This document shows positions 16,371-24,593 of a DNA stretch of 38,137 nucleotides, one piece after another. The translations under genes and the position numbers were made by a program. The DNA lies in the NCBI GenBank assembly GCA_001464165.1, contig LNEX01000494.1, positions 1 through 38,137 on the forward strand, read 5' to 3'. The DNA comes from a bacterium Ga0077546. GTDB taxonomy: Bacteria; Cyanobacteriota; Vampirovibrionia; Obscuribacterales; Obscuribacteraceae. How positions within the stretch are numbered: position 1 is the first letter of the stretch; the number at the start of each line of letters is the position of its first letter. Below the pieces are notes generated by a model. The model saw only the letters and a program-made list of their open reading frames with translations, was not told the DNA's origin and ran no database searches.

Positions 16371-16500
16371 GGGGCTAGCAACAGTAGGGTTTAATTCAAG
16401 GGAGTAAATTCAATTTTTAGTAGATGACGAGCGCGCTGCGGCTGAGTGATTACTACTTTAAGATATTGTGCCGTTACTAGTTTATTCTGTCAAAACTTTA

Positions 16501-17868
16501 CTAGTCCTGATTCTCGCTGTTCAGAAGAATTGGTATTTTAGCCTTGAAACAGCGCAAAAGTAGCTCAGCGTTAGGGCTATCTTCGGCGTCATCGCTGAAG
16601 ACGTGTTCGCTGAGGTGATCACGCCAGAAGCAATCGTCGCTGTGTAGATAGGTTGCTTTCGTTTCGCCGGCGACATAACAATCGTGGTCAAGCGCGAGTA
16701 ATGCTGCGCCTTTTAAGTCGCCAGCCACTCGTAGTACACCGTCATTGTATTCACCAATCACCAGTTCATTTGCTAGTAGATCGCCTAGCACAATTACTGT
16801 CGATCCACCTTTGTGCAGCGAATTGACTGTCAGAGAGCCTTTGACGAAGAGCATGGGGCCGTGCTCAAGAGTCTTGTTTATTATGTCGCCTGCCACTTCT
16901 AGGTCTCCCAAGCAGACGATGGCGGCGATCTCGTTTCGCCCAGCCCAGTGTGCAAAACTTTCAAGTATTAGGTCTCCATCAAGCTTTGTTCCTCCTGGTA
17001 GGGCGATGGCATTTTCTTGTCCATGAGTTTCAAGTTCGTGGTTAACAAATTCAGAAAAGCAGTCAACAGCACTGTTTGATTTGCTTGCTTGTAACACTGA
17101 GGGAATCGCTGATAGAAGTTCTTCCTTTAGCTCTGTGAGCGGGCGTATGGTGCCTAGGTGAGTTGGATCTATTGGCCTTTCGACTAAGGGCGGTAATGTT
17201 GGTTTCGTTTCTGACTCAGGGTGGTTATGCTCTTTCCAAATTGATTTGCCAGCCTTGCCAAAGTTGATGATCTCTTCTATGTTGACAGCAGACCAGCCTC
17301 CGGCAATAACTTCTGGAACAAAATACTTCTTGAGTTGATGGTCTGAGCAAGCAACTATGCTGAAACTTTTGGCTTTGACACCGCCAGCGATGTATTCTTC
17401 TGTCGGCAATTTGTCGCGCAATCTAGGTATGAAGCCAGCACCATTGAATGCGCCTGATACTCTCAAGTAGCCTTCGTTGTTGTCGCCAACGTAGTATCCG
17501 GTGAGATCTATGTCGCCGCCGACAACAAGAAACATACCCCCTTTGACGATGTTGTCGCACGTGAGCTTACCGTCTATAAATAGCATGGGTTGCCAATCGT
17601 CGTGATAGTGGCTAAGAAAGTCTCCGCCTATTTTTAGGTCGCCAAAGCAGGCAAGAATTGGTGCATCTTCTTTGATTTGCCCTAGGTCGAGGGTGCTAGC
17701 TAAGTGCTGATTACCTTCCCAAGCTAGGCCAAATTTACTTTTGCTAAATTCCACTGCCATGTCTACAATTTGCGGCACATCTGCCAGCCCGGGCTTGTTC
17801 TTGCAGCATTTCAGTATGCGCTCTTTTACTTTCTTCAGGTCAAGCTTCTGGGCGCCTAAGTCGTGCAT
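16501..17868 (-). CDS. Tandem-duplicated beta-rich protein (polymer-forming/bactofilin-like)
   Basis: The frame is open to a GTG at 17931, but ATG 17868 has AAAGGAAACC in front, so I use it (455 residues). The protein is an internal duplication. Each half runs 'cytosolic helix, then short beta units with Gly/Asp turns': half one has ILACFGDLKIGGDFLSHY, FLVVGGDIDLTGYYVGDNNE, GYLRVSGAFNGAG; half two has AAIVCLGDLEVAGDIINK, VIVLGDLLANELVIGEYNDG, VLRVAGDLKGAA. Repeating GDL-x-(V/I)-x-G units suggest a right-handed beta-solenoid, as in bactofilin-like polymers. No signal or membrane segment is present. Function unknown; a structural or scaffold role is inference. Confidence 0.7.
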   Translation of the reverse strand: MHDLGAQKLDLKKVKERILKCCKNKPGLADVPQIVDMAVEFSKSKFGLAWEGNQHLASTLDLGQIKEDAPILACFGDLKIGGDFLSHYHDDWQPMLFIDGKLTCDNIVKGGMFLVVGGDIDLTGYYVGDNNEGYLRVSGAFNGAGFIPRLRDKLPTEEYIAGGVKAKSFSIVACSDHQLKKYFVPEVIAGGWSAVNIEEIINFGKAGKSIWKEHNHPESETKPTLPPLVERPIDPTHLGTIRPLTELKEELLSAIPSVLQASKSNSAVDCFSEFVNHELETHGQENAIALPGGTKLDGDLILESFAHWAGRNEIAAIVCLGDLEVAGDIINKTLEHGPMLFVKGSLTVNSLHKGGSTVIVLGDLLANELVIGEYNDGVLRVAGDLKGAALLALDHDCYVAGETKATYLHSDDCFWRDHLSEHVFSDDAEDSPNAELLLRCFKAKIPILLNSENQD

Positions 17869-18097
17869 GGTTTCCTTTTGTGGCAGTTTAGTAAGTGGAT
17901 AAGAGAATGCTGTGCTTGCTCTAGCGGTCACTATGGGTATACCTAGTACTTGGGAAAATTAGAGGGTGGCAGCTACTTCGCCTCTGGTTTCCCCTTCATT
18001 GCCTTCTTAACGAGTCCTTATAGGAAGATACATAAAGGCTCAATATCTTGCCTGGCGATAGCGCCCAATCGTCTATTAAATGGTGGTAATGGCCATT

Positions 18098-18126
18098 TTG
18101 ACATTTGGCGCTCCCTCTTTTGCTAA
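18098..18126 (+). promoter_or_regulatory. Sigma-70-like promoter for the Gln-rich exported protein
   Basis: A consensus -35 TTGACA (18098-18103) is followed after 17 bp by TGCTAA (18121-18126), a poor -10; TAAACT three bases later is the alternative. It lies 60 bp before the ATG at 18188. Confidence 0.4.
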
Positions 18127-18187
18127 ACTAGAGCCCACTAGAAACGCTTTAGCCTTGTGAGCGTCATTTCCGCTGAAGGAGTTCACT

Positions 18188-18637
18188 ATGAATCGCTACG
18201 CAGTCATTTCCCTCGCAGCAGTCTTTTCGCTGGTGGCTACAGGTTTCTCGATGGCTCCGTGCCAAGCTCAATTCCTTAAAACCCTTCAAGACAGCCTGCT
18301 TGGTGGCCAAAATGGCCAGCAGCAAGGTACTGCCCTTGGTCAGCAGCCACCCGCTCTGGTTGGTACGGTAAATCTGCCTCCAGCTCAGTACCTGATGACC
18401 AATGTGCAAAGCGGTCAGGCATTTTACGTAACAGTACAGAACGGCCAGATGTTCCTCGGTGGCCAGCAGGTCGCTCCGCAGAATTTTCAATCCAATCAAG
18501 CTCCGTTGCTTCAACAGCAACAGCAACCTCAGCAAGGCGGTGGCGGATTTGGTGGAATGGTGAAAAACGGCTTGGGTAGTTTCTTGCAGAACCAGATTGC
18601 GCCGCAGCAAGGGCAGCAGCTAACGCCTAATCAGTAG
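18188..18637 (+). CDS. Small Gln/Gly-rich exported protein
   Basis: This 149-residue protein has a signal peptide (about 1-28; hydrophobic AVISLAAVFSLVATGFSMAP, then CQAQ) and a good GAAGGAG ribosome site 7 nt from the ATG. The mature part is rich in Gln (runs of QQQQ near residue 105) and Gly, with a better-ordered middle (LPPAQYLMTNVQSGQAFYVT, VQNGQMFLGGQQV). The tail GQQLTPNQ is polar. No family is recognised. It is possibly a surface or matrix protein; low complexity makes any homology call unsafe. Confidence 0.75.
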   Translation: MNRYAVISLAAVFSLVATGFSMAPCQAQFLKTLQDSLLGGQNGQQQGTALGQQPPALVGTVNLPPAQYLMTNVQSGQAFYVTVQNGQMFLGGQQVAPQNFQSNQAPLLQQQQQPQQGGGGFGGMVKNGLGSFLQNQIAPQQGQQLTPNQ

Positions 18638-18700
18638 TTAGGTCTCGGTCAGTCACTAGTTCTCAACAATCACTAGCTGGGTGAATTGTAGTAGTGGCTC

Positions 18701-19435
18701 CTAAGAAGCCTGGTGCGCTTTCTCTTCTTTTTTCTTGCGGGTTGCCGCCAGATTGAGAAATTCAACGAAGACAGAAAAGGCCATGGCTCCGTATATGTAG
18801 CCTTTGGCGATGTGGTGACCAAGCGCGTCTCCAACCAATACGACACCAATGAGCAGGAGGAAACTCAGGGCTAGCATTTTTACGGTCGGGTGTTTGGAAA
18901 TGAAATTGCTGACTGATGTTGAGAATATCATCATGGTAATGACCGAGATTACGACAGCTGTAACCATGATCCAGAGCTCATCCACCATGCCTACGGCAGT
19001 GATTACAGAATCTAGTGAGAACACTATATCTAGTATCATGATTTGAATCAGAGTGCCGATGAATGTAGAATTTTTCTTCGTTGAAAGTTCGTCACCTTCA
19101 CCTTCTATGCGCTCGTGAATTTCTCTAGTTGCCTTGGCGACGAGAAATAGTCCGCCACCAAGTAGCAAAAGATCGCGTCCTGAAAATGGATGGTGAAACA
19201 GTTCAAATAGAGGAGCCTTCAGGCTCATCACCCAAGAAAGTGAGAACAAAAGCATGATTCGTGTAAGCATGGCTAATGCTAGTCCGAGCATTCTTGCCTT
19301 GCGTCGCTGATGTTCAGGCAACCTCGAAGCCAAAATCGAGATAAAGATGATGTTGTCGATGCCAAGCACTATTTCCATTGCAGTGAGCGACATTAAAGCG
19401 GCTGCAATCTCAGTATCGATTAGTAAGAAGTCCAT
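18701..19435 (-). CDS. TerC-family integral membrane protein
   Basis: This 244-residue protein has about seven membrane helices and the two TerC signatures: TAMEIVLGIDNIIFISILAS (about 18-37) and ILDIVFSLDSVITAVGM (about 131-147), each with a conserved Asp in the membrane. The short form (about 230-250 residues, no CBS or TerC-linked domain) resembles the YkoY/YoaE-like members, which are linked to manganese or other metal export during protein secretion. It stands alone on the minus strand. Its upstream region (19436-19584) is rich in inverted repeats, noted separately. Confidence 0.93.
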   Translation of the reverse strand: MDFLLIDTEIAAALMSLTAMEIVLGIDNIIFISILASRLPEHQRRKARMLGLALAMLTRIMLLFSLSWVMSLKAPLFELFHHPFSGRDLLLLGGGLFLVAKATREIHERIEGEGDELSTKKNSTFIGTLIQIMILDIVFSLDSVITAVGMVDELWIMVTAVVISVITMMIFSTSVSNFISKHPTVKMLALSFLLLIGVVLVGDALGHHIAKGYIYGAMAFSVFVEFLNLAATRKKKEEKAHQAS

Positions 19436-19454
19436 ATTATTCCTAAATTCGTTG

Positions 19455-19545
19455 TCCGTAGCTTTCGCCGCAAGCTTGCGCGGAAATTTCAGTGCCTCCG
19501 TCAGCTTAGCACTCAGGCCGTATCGAATTCTCTTGCGATTGTGGG
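19455..19545 (-). promoter_or_regulatory. Inverted-repeat-rich leader upstream of terC
   Basis: The palindrome CGCAAGCTTGCG (19469-19480) and an AGTGC...GCACT stem lie 30-90 bp before the terC start on the minus strand. Many terC-like genes are preceded by the manganese riboswitch yybP-ykoY, but I could not find its conserved core. I record only a structured leader. Confidence 0.3.
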
Positions 19546-19584
19546 CATTGTGAAAAATTTCGATATGGCAGTGGTTTTGTGCGT

Positions 19585-19996
19585 TTAATAAAATCCCGCA
19601 TCTTTCAGTATTATTGCTTCTGCTTTTTTCGCCATAGGATAATTGTTAGCCGAAAAAATTGAAGTATCCACTTTTACTTGAGCAATCGCTTTTGTCTTCA
19701 AGCGAAAGGCTCTTTCTTTGTCTTCTAGGTGCAGCAGGCTGACGGGCACTTGCTGGCATCCACGTGGGAGATCGTGCTCTCGTGAATCAATTCTTAGTGC
19801 ATCGTTGGAAGCATAGGCAGTGCCTGGTCCCTAGGCAGAAGCGAGTTGCGATAGCTTCCAGGCTATTACCTGTGGATTCGCCTCGACTTTTTGAGCTAAA
19901 AATAGAAGGCAAAAAACGCTGCATAAAAGTAGTGGCGATAGCCTCTTGCAGTTCAAGGTTGTGAGGCGTGACGTTAGACTCAAATTGGATTCTCAA
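19585..19996 (-). pseudogene. Overlooked frameshifted gene downstream of the LysM/His-rich gene
   Basis: The first frame (TTG at 19996) reads RIQFESNVTPHNLELQEAIA and on to GNSLEAIATRF, then degenerates after FCLG. From about 19832 a second frame reads GPGTAYASNDALRIDSREHD, PRGCQQVPVSLLHLEDKERA, FRLKTKAIAQVKVDTSIFSA and ends KKAEAIILKDAGFY at TAA 19585. Joined, they give about 135-140 residues of convincing protein with one base-level shift near CTAGGG (19829-19836). It lies 14 bp past the LysM gene stop on the same strand, so it was probably co-transcribed. The family is not recognised. It is either a decayed gene or an indel error in the sequence. Confidence 0.6.
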
Positions 19997-20010
19997 ATTA
20001 TCTTGGCGAA

Positions 20011-21744
20011 CTATGTTCCCAGATCTGTGGTACTTGCGCTTGTGCCAGTGCCGTCTTTGTACATTTCAATGCCAGGAAGGGATTTCGCTACTGCTTTGAG
20101 TTCTACGGGTGTTGAGCTAACTCCTGTAAGTTTTGTTGGGTTGGCCGAGATTACTTTGTCAGCGTGACCAGCATCTGGAGTGTGACCGCTAGTATGATTG
20201 CCAGCGTGACTGATGTTCTGATTGCCAGCATGGCTTATATCGTGGCCGCTTGAGTGCCCGCCTGCGTGCCCTCCTGTATGATTGATACCATGGGCGGTGC
20301 TGTGGTTCGTGCCAGCGTGAGTGCCGGTGTGATTACTAGAGATGTGATGGCTGTGGCCATTGGCTAAATGATTTCCAGCTGCATGATTCCCAGCTGCATG
20401 ACCGCCAGCGTGTCCAGCCGCTGCATGCGCGCCGTGCTCAGCGCCATTCATATGTAGCTGTTGACCTGGGTGAATCAAATTGGGATTGCTGCCAACTACA
20501 TCGGTATTGTTACTGTAGAGGTCTTTCCAGTGTTCGCCACCGCCCAGGTTGTCTTTAGAGATATCCCAGAGGTTGTCACCAGCTTTAACTGTGTAGTCTT
20601 GAGCTAGATTCTGGGCGTCTAGGCCTCCAGCTCCTGGTAATTGCAGTTCAGTACCTGGCATGATTAGGCGCGGGTTGTTGCCGATTATGCCCTCATTGAG
20701 TTTGTATATTTCGCCCCAGCGGGTGCTGTCGCCCATGTGTTTACCGGCCAGGTCCCACAAATTGTCGCCTTCTTTTACTGTATAAGAAGTAGTTTCGGGA
20801 GCGTCTGATGCGGCCTGTCCGTCGGCTTGGCCATCTACTCCTTGTCCGCCAGCACCGTTCTGTGCCGCGTTGGCATCATTTACTGGATTGCCGTTGGCAT
20901 CGAGCCCTGCCCCGCGCTCAAAGCCGGCTCCCTGCTGGGCGCCTTGCATTTGATAATTTTGATTTGCTGGTAATTGATTCTGTAAGGCTTGGGGGTCAAC
21001 CGCCTGCCCGGTATTGGGGCCGATAGTCGAGCCGAATCCACCGCCAGGGTCCATGGCTAAAAGGTTGTTCTCACCAGCTGGAGCGAAATTGAGACCTGTT
21101 TCTTGGCCAGCTTGCTCAAAGAGCGGTTTGCCGCCTCCGTTAGGGATTCCACCGTTAACGTTGAGGTCAGGAGCGTTGGCGAAGCTGTGGTCTAGCGATA
21201 CTCCTGGGCCGTCTAGTGGCTCTGAAGAGTTGAAGGAGAGTAAATTCTTATTGTTGAGCGGCTCAAGGCTCGTAGCGTCGCCCAGGGTTGTTAAGCCGGG
21301 GGCGTCGTCTGGGAGCAAATTGAGGTCTATGCCCAAATGCTCGGTGAGGCCGCCGATGCCATCCATGATTTGCCCGGTGATGGGGTCGAGCATCGAGAGC
21401 ATGTCGTTGCCCCCGAAGAATGAGCCGAGAAATTCGAAGAATGAAGAAGCCAGGCCGAGGTGTCCAGGCATCTTCATAATCATGTTGATCAGAGGCGACA
21501 TTTGCTCAGCGCCAGGAATGGGCATCCCAGCTGGAGTGAGGGCGGCGGCTTCCATTCCCGAGGGAGTGGGCATCGATGGCAAGAACGATTCGGCGCCTTG
21601 GGGCTTAAAGAAGTTCGTGGCGGCAGAAATATCTTTAGGGCTGCTCAGTTGGGTTTGCACATCAGCCCTGACGGCAGTGAACGACTCCGTGGGATGCGGA
21701 GCCTCAGGGATACCGTCTAACGGTAGGGCTTTTTCTGCTTGCAT
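20011..21744 (-). CDS. Double-LysM protein with a 92-residue His-rich tail
   Basis: This 577-residue protein has a low-complexity N-terminal half (Met/Pro/Gly-rich, with hydrophobic MSPLINMIMKMP and FFEFLGSFFGG) and an Asn/Gln/Gly linker (240-315). Two complete LysM motifs follow: YTVKEGDNLWDLAGKHM to MPGTELQLP (320-370) and YTVKAGDNLWDISKDNL to HPGQQLHMN (384-432). Residues 436-527 contain 22 His in Gly/Ala/Asn-rich repeats such as AGNHAAGNH and ISHAGN. LysM domains bind peptidoglycan; the His tract could bind Ni, Zn or Cu or act as a pH-responsive linker. No signal peptide is evident. A downstream broken gene (19585-19996) shares the transcript. Confidence 0.85.
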   Translation of the reverse strand: MQAEKALPLDGIPEAPHPTESFTAVRADVQTQLSSPKDISAATNFFKPQGAESFLPSMPTPSGMEAAALTPAGMPIPGAEQMSPLINMIMKMPGHLGLASSFFEFLGSFFGGNDMLSMLDPITGQIMDGIGGLTEHLGIDLNLLPDDAPGLTTLGDATSLEPLNNKNLLSFNSSEPLDGPGVSLDHSFANAPDLNVNGGIPNGGGKPLFEQAGQETGLNFAPAGENNLLAMDPGGGFGSTIGPNTGQAVDPQALQNQLPANQNYQMQGAQQGAGFERGAGLDANGNPVNDANAAQNGAGGQGVDGQADGQAASDAPETTSYTVKEGDNLWDLAGKHMGDSTRWGEIYKLNEGIIGNNPRLIMPGTELQLPGAGGLDAQNLAQDYTVKAGDNLWDISKDNLGGGEHWKDLYSNNTDVVGSNPNLIHPGQQLHMNGAEHGAHAAAGHAGGHAAGNHAAGNHLANGHSHHISSNHTGTHAGTNHSTAHGINHTGGHAGGHSSGHDISHAGNQNISHAGNHTSGHTPDAGHADKVISANPTKLTGVSSTPVELKAVAKSLPGIEMYKDGTGTSASTTDLGT

Positions 21745-22014
21745 TAATTAGTAAGTCGGCGGAGGAATTTGCCATTATTGAGGCAAGAGCGAGCGCTTGT
21801 CAAGTAGAAATGTTGGCTGCCTTACAAAATCAATGAAACTAGCTTTCTATCTCTGTTTCGCGTGGGGAATATACGACATATTGGCTCTTGCCAAGATATG
21901 CCTATTGATCAGATACTATATCTCGTTAAGTACAACAAAGAAGTTCTCTTGGCGGAGGACTATTTGATCGAAAACAAAGTGGAGGTCTGAATTCGATCTA
22001 AGTGGCAATGGCGA

Positions 22015-22052
22015 CAATTGTTTTGACCAACAGTTGTTTTGACCAACAATTG
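22015..22052. repeat. 15-bp direct repeat inside an inverted repeat
   Basis: TTGTTTTGACCAACA occurs at 22018-22032 and again at 22034-22048. The outer CAATTGTT (22015-22022) and AACAATTG (22045-22052) are inverted complements. The otherwise gene-poor stretch 21745-22069 upstream of a transposase-like frame holds nothing else I can name, so this may be a transposon end. Confidence 0.5.
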
Positions 22053-22069
22053 GCAAAGGCGGGTATGGA

Positions 22070-22444
22070 ATGCGAGGCAGAAGACTGTCTATCACTGTTG
22101 GGTCTTCTTATAGAGATCACTCGGCAGGTACTGGAAAAAGAACCGATCTACTTTCGAGCTATTCGGAAAGAGTGTTAACAGATGGCTACCGTGCTTACCT
22201 GCGAGGGGATAAGCTCAATGGCCGCGCCGAGCACTTTATGGAGCAAACGAAGTGCAAGAATGAAGGTCAAACTAGACACAGTAGACCAACGGAGGTTTCA
22301 CGCCTCCGCCATATGGAAGGACGTTTTGAGTGGGTTTTAACCCTGCGAGAAAAGGTCACTCTATTTCTGTTGAACGCATGTCGAATCAAACATCACAACC
22401 GACTACAACGGAGGCCAGTGCGCAGATCGAAACGTTTAAATTGA
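22070..22444 (+). pseudogene. Probable transposase remnant
   Basis: This 124-residue frame contains ERVLTDGYRAYLRGDK, which fits the second-Asp block (TDGxxxY) of DDE transposases. Further on, SRLRHMEGRFEWVLTLREKV and NACRIKHHNRLQRRPVRRSK give the basic C-terminal end. The first catalytic region and the DNA-binding domain are absent, and the start of the frame looks like noise, so only a C-terminal piece survives. The layout resembles IS1-type InsB ends, but the family is uncertain. Direct and inverted repeats lie just upstream. Confidence 0.45.
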
Positions 22445-22481
22445 TTTAGTTCAAGAGTCTAACTAATCCTGATTGATAGAC

Positions 22482-23474
22482 TTAAAAAGCTAGATTGAAG
22501 GCGCGCCACATACTCGATTGAGAGTAATTTGTGGTACTGGGAAAAAATACTGAATTCGCTGCATTTGGATAAATTCCAGGGCCCGACGAACCAATCGCGC
22601 CCTGGAATTTTCCTATTTTGAAAGTAGCAAGAGGGGCGCCTACAGCGGGGTAGCCGTAGGGACCGCCACTATAGGGACCGCCACTGTAGGGGTAGCCGTA
22701 ACCAGCATTGCCGTATACAGAATTACCATAGCCATAATAGGGGTTGCCACCACCGGCGAAGCTATTGAAAGTATTCCAGGGTGTGTAGCTGCTGCCAAAG
22801 CCAGCGCCATAGTAACCGTTATTCAATCCGTTGAAATAGCTTGGGCCACCAAGGCTTATGCCACCACGTCCGCCACCGAAGTTGATGGAAATACCTGGTC
22901 TGTAGTATGGGTTGCCATAGCCGGGATAACCATAGCCAGGGTAGCCAAAGCCAGGCCCGGGAAAACCGTACTGGGGAAAGCCGTAACCGTAGCCCGGATA
23001 ACCGTAGCCATATCCAGGATTGCCCAAGGCTCGATAGTTCAAGTTAGGGTTGACGTAGCCTGGCATGTTGTAACCAGGTACTCCGTACCCAAATGGAGTC
23101 GGTCCAGCAAACCCATAGAATGGCAGAGGTTGGAAGGTATTTTCTATTTGATTGACGAATGGTTTTACACCACTGCCGGCCCAGGGATCGTCGGCTGAAT
23201 CTTTGATCGGTACTATGTTTCCGTGGGGATCCACGGAAACTCCAACACGGCTCAAATCAATTGGAATTGTTGGTTTTGGCTTTGGTTTGCTTTTAGGATC
23301 TGTCACCTCTTCCATGAACATGTCGCCATTTTCGCCAAGAAACGCTTCGCCGTCATCTTTAGCAACAGGCTGTGCTGCCATGACGGGAGCAATTGTAGCG
23401 ACGCTCAGGGTGCTTGCCGCCCAAGCTAGCGTTAGTGCCAGGAACCTTGTCACTGGACTATTTTTCAGCGTCAT
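22482..23474 (-). CDS. Exported Gly/Tyr/Pro-rich repeat protein
   Basis: This 330-residue protein starts MTLKNSPVTRFLALTLAWAA, with a signal peptide cleaved near VMAAQ. A charged segment follows (35-75: EEVTDPKSKPKPKPTIPID). Residues about 115-290 are dominated by Gly, Tyr, Pro and Asn with many PGYGY, GYPGYG and YSGGPYGY units. Such sequences occur in silk-like, adhesive or condensate-forming proteins. The C-terminal 45 residues (APLATFKIGKFQGAIGSSGP onward) are more ordered. The start overlaps the preceding gene's stop by 17 bp, pointing to translational coupling. Function unknown; extracellular matrix or surface layer is a guess. Confidence 0.8.
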   Translation of the reverse strand: MTLKNSPVTRFLALTLAWAASTLSVATIAPVMAAQPVAKDDGEAFLGENGDMFMEEVTDPKSKPKPKPTIPIDLSRVGVSVDPHGNIVPIKDSADDPWAGSGVKPFVNQIENTFQPLPFYGFAGPTPFGYGVPGYNMPGYVNPNLNYRALGNPGYGYGYPGYGYGFPQYGFPGPGFGYPGYGYPGYGNPYYRPGISINFGGGRGGISLGGPSYFNGLNNGYYGAGFGSSYTPWNTFNSFAGGGNPYYGYGNSVYGNAGYGYPYSGGPYSGGPYGYPAVGAPLATFKIGKFQGAIGSSGPGIYPNAANSVFFPSTTNYSQSSMWRAFNLAF

Positions 23475-23790
23475 TGCCGTTGTTTTCCATTGGTTGATCG
23501 TTCACCAGCGGCACGATTGCTCCGCTATTGCCAGTATTGCTAGCGGGAATGACACTACCAGGTAGGGCACCACTATTAATACCATTCGAGAACATGCTGC
23601 CGGAACTAATGCCTGTGCTGCTGCCTGAGCCACCAGCTGATTGAGTTGCGCTGCCAGTTGCAATGTCTTGGGTGGCACTTTCGCCGAAGACATTACGTAC
23701 TTTGTTTACTAGTGCCAGTATCGGTTGATAGATTTGATCAGGCAGTTTGCTTGATACCGATTGTGAGATTCCCATCTTTTCGCCGGTCAC
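23458..23790 (-). CDS. Probable C-terminal part of the upstream TPR protein (frameshifted)
   Basis: Taken alone it is a 110-residue frame from GTG 23790 with a weak ribosome site, ending in a Ser/Gly/Asn-rich tail. The same frame is open for about 37 codons further upstream and reads convincing protein (DSITGLKVHAQFWVNVIASK, then LRKNEAQEPVAEV). It has no start codon there, and it overlaps the end of the TPR frame. I infer one original gene (about 24473 to 23458) with a one-base shift near 23890-23897. Its stop overlaps the start of the Gly/Tyr-rich gene by 17 bp. Confidence 0.6.
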   Translation of the reverse strand: MTGEKMGISQSVSSKLPDQIYQPILALVNKVRNVFGESATQDIATGSATQSAGGSGSSTGISSGSMFSNGINSGALPGSVIPASNTGNSGAIVPLVNDQPMENNGNDAEK

Positions 23791-23837
23791 TTCTGCTACT
23801 GGCTCTTGGGCTTCATTTTTACGTAATTTTGAGGCAA

Positions 23838-24473
23838 TTACATTGACCCAAAATTGAGCGTGAACTTTGAGACCAGTGATGCTGTCTCGCTCAAATCAAA
23901 TGAAATGGTTTTGTCAAAACCAACTTCTGAAACACCTTTTTGATCGATCGGTTTTACTACTTTCTCGCTCAGCACAATCTCGATGTGATGGCCATCATCG
24001 GTCTTGGCAATAGATATTTTTTCTGCTCCAACGTCTTTGAAGGCCTTAGCTACTTCGCTGCCGAAGCTACTTGGTTCGACCATGCGATAGAGTGATGAAA
24101 GTTGAGTGATGTCTTTGTCTAAATCTGGGTCAGTGCTGCCTGCTGGAAGTGCTGCTTTGGCTTGGTCAAAGAAGTCTGAGGCTGAGCTGAAGTTCTTCAT
24201 CTGCAGCGAGCATTCACCCATGCGCCGCAGTGTTTTTTCGATCGCTGCTTGTTGCTCTTGTAGCTCGGCTTCGGCCAAGCCTTCCCGACTTTTTTCCAAT
24301 TCTAGTCGCAGTTTGTCCCACTGACTTTGGGCCCTTTTGTAGTCACTTTGTTCAAAAGACCTTTGAGCCGAGGTGTCGTAGCGTTCGAGCTTAGGGCTTA
24401 ATGCCAGAGCATCGCTTACACTGAAAGAAATTGCCAGGAATGCTGTGATTGGCAAAAGGCTTTTGATTTTCAT
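23838..24473 (-). CDS. Exported TPR/helical protein, N-terminal part
   Basis: From ATG 24473 it reads MKIKSLLPITAFLAISFSVS and has a clear signal peptide cut near ALA-LSP. The frame is open to a TTG at 24503 with no ribosome site. The mature part has TPR-like helices (DTSAQRSFEQSDYKRAQSQW; IEKTLRRMGECSLQMKNFSS with DFFDQAKAAL). A beta-type region follows (KISIAKTDDGHHIEIVLSEK). The last 12-15 residues (LVSKFTLNFGSM) may be out of frame; the other frame continues as ITGLKVHAQFWVNVI, see the entry at 23458. It is divergent from the MFS gene. Confidence 0.7.
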   Translation of the reverse strand: MKIKSLLPITAFLAISFSVSDALALSPKLERYDTSAQRSFEQSDYKRAQSQWDKLRLELEKSREGLAEAELQEQQAAIEKTLRRMGECSLQMKNFSSASDFFDQAKAALPAGSTDPDLDKDITQLSSLYRMVEPSSFGSEVAKAFKDVGAEKISIAKTDDGHHIEIVLSEKVVKPIDQKGVSEVGFDKTISFDLSETASLVSKFTLNFGSM

Positions 24474-24593
24474 GGAGCTTGGCATCCTCTTGTTAAATTG
24501 CAACTACACTCGGCAAACTGTGGACTGATAAATTTTGGGTCCTTATGTTGTGTAAGAATGCTCGTATTGCTCAGACAACTTTAGGAACCAGTT

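Noticed and set aside
22065..22175. Frame MECEAEDCLSLLGLLIEITR upstream of the transposase remnant
   Set aside because: Only 36 codons in an overlapping frame, no ribosome site; it does not continue into the remnant.
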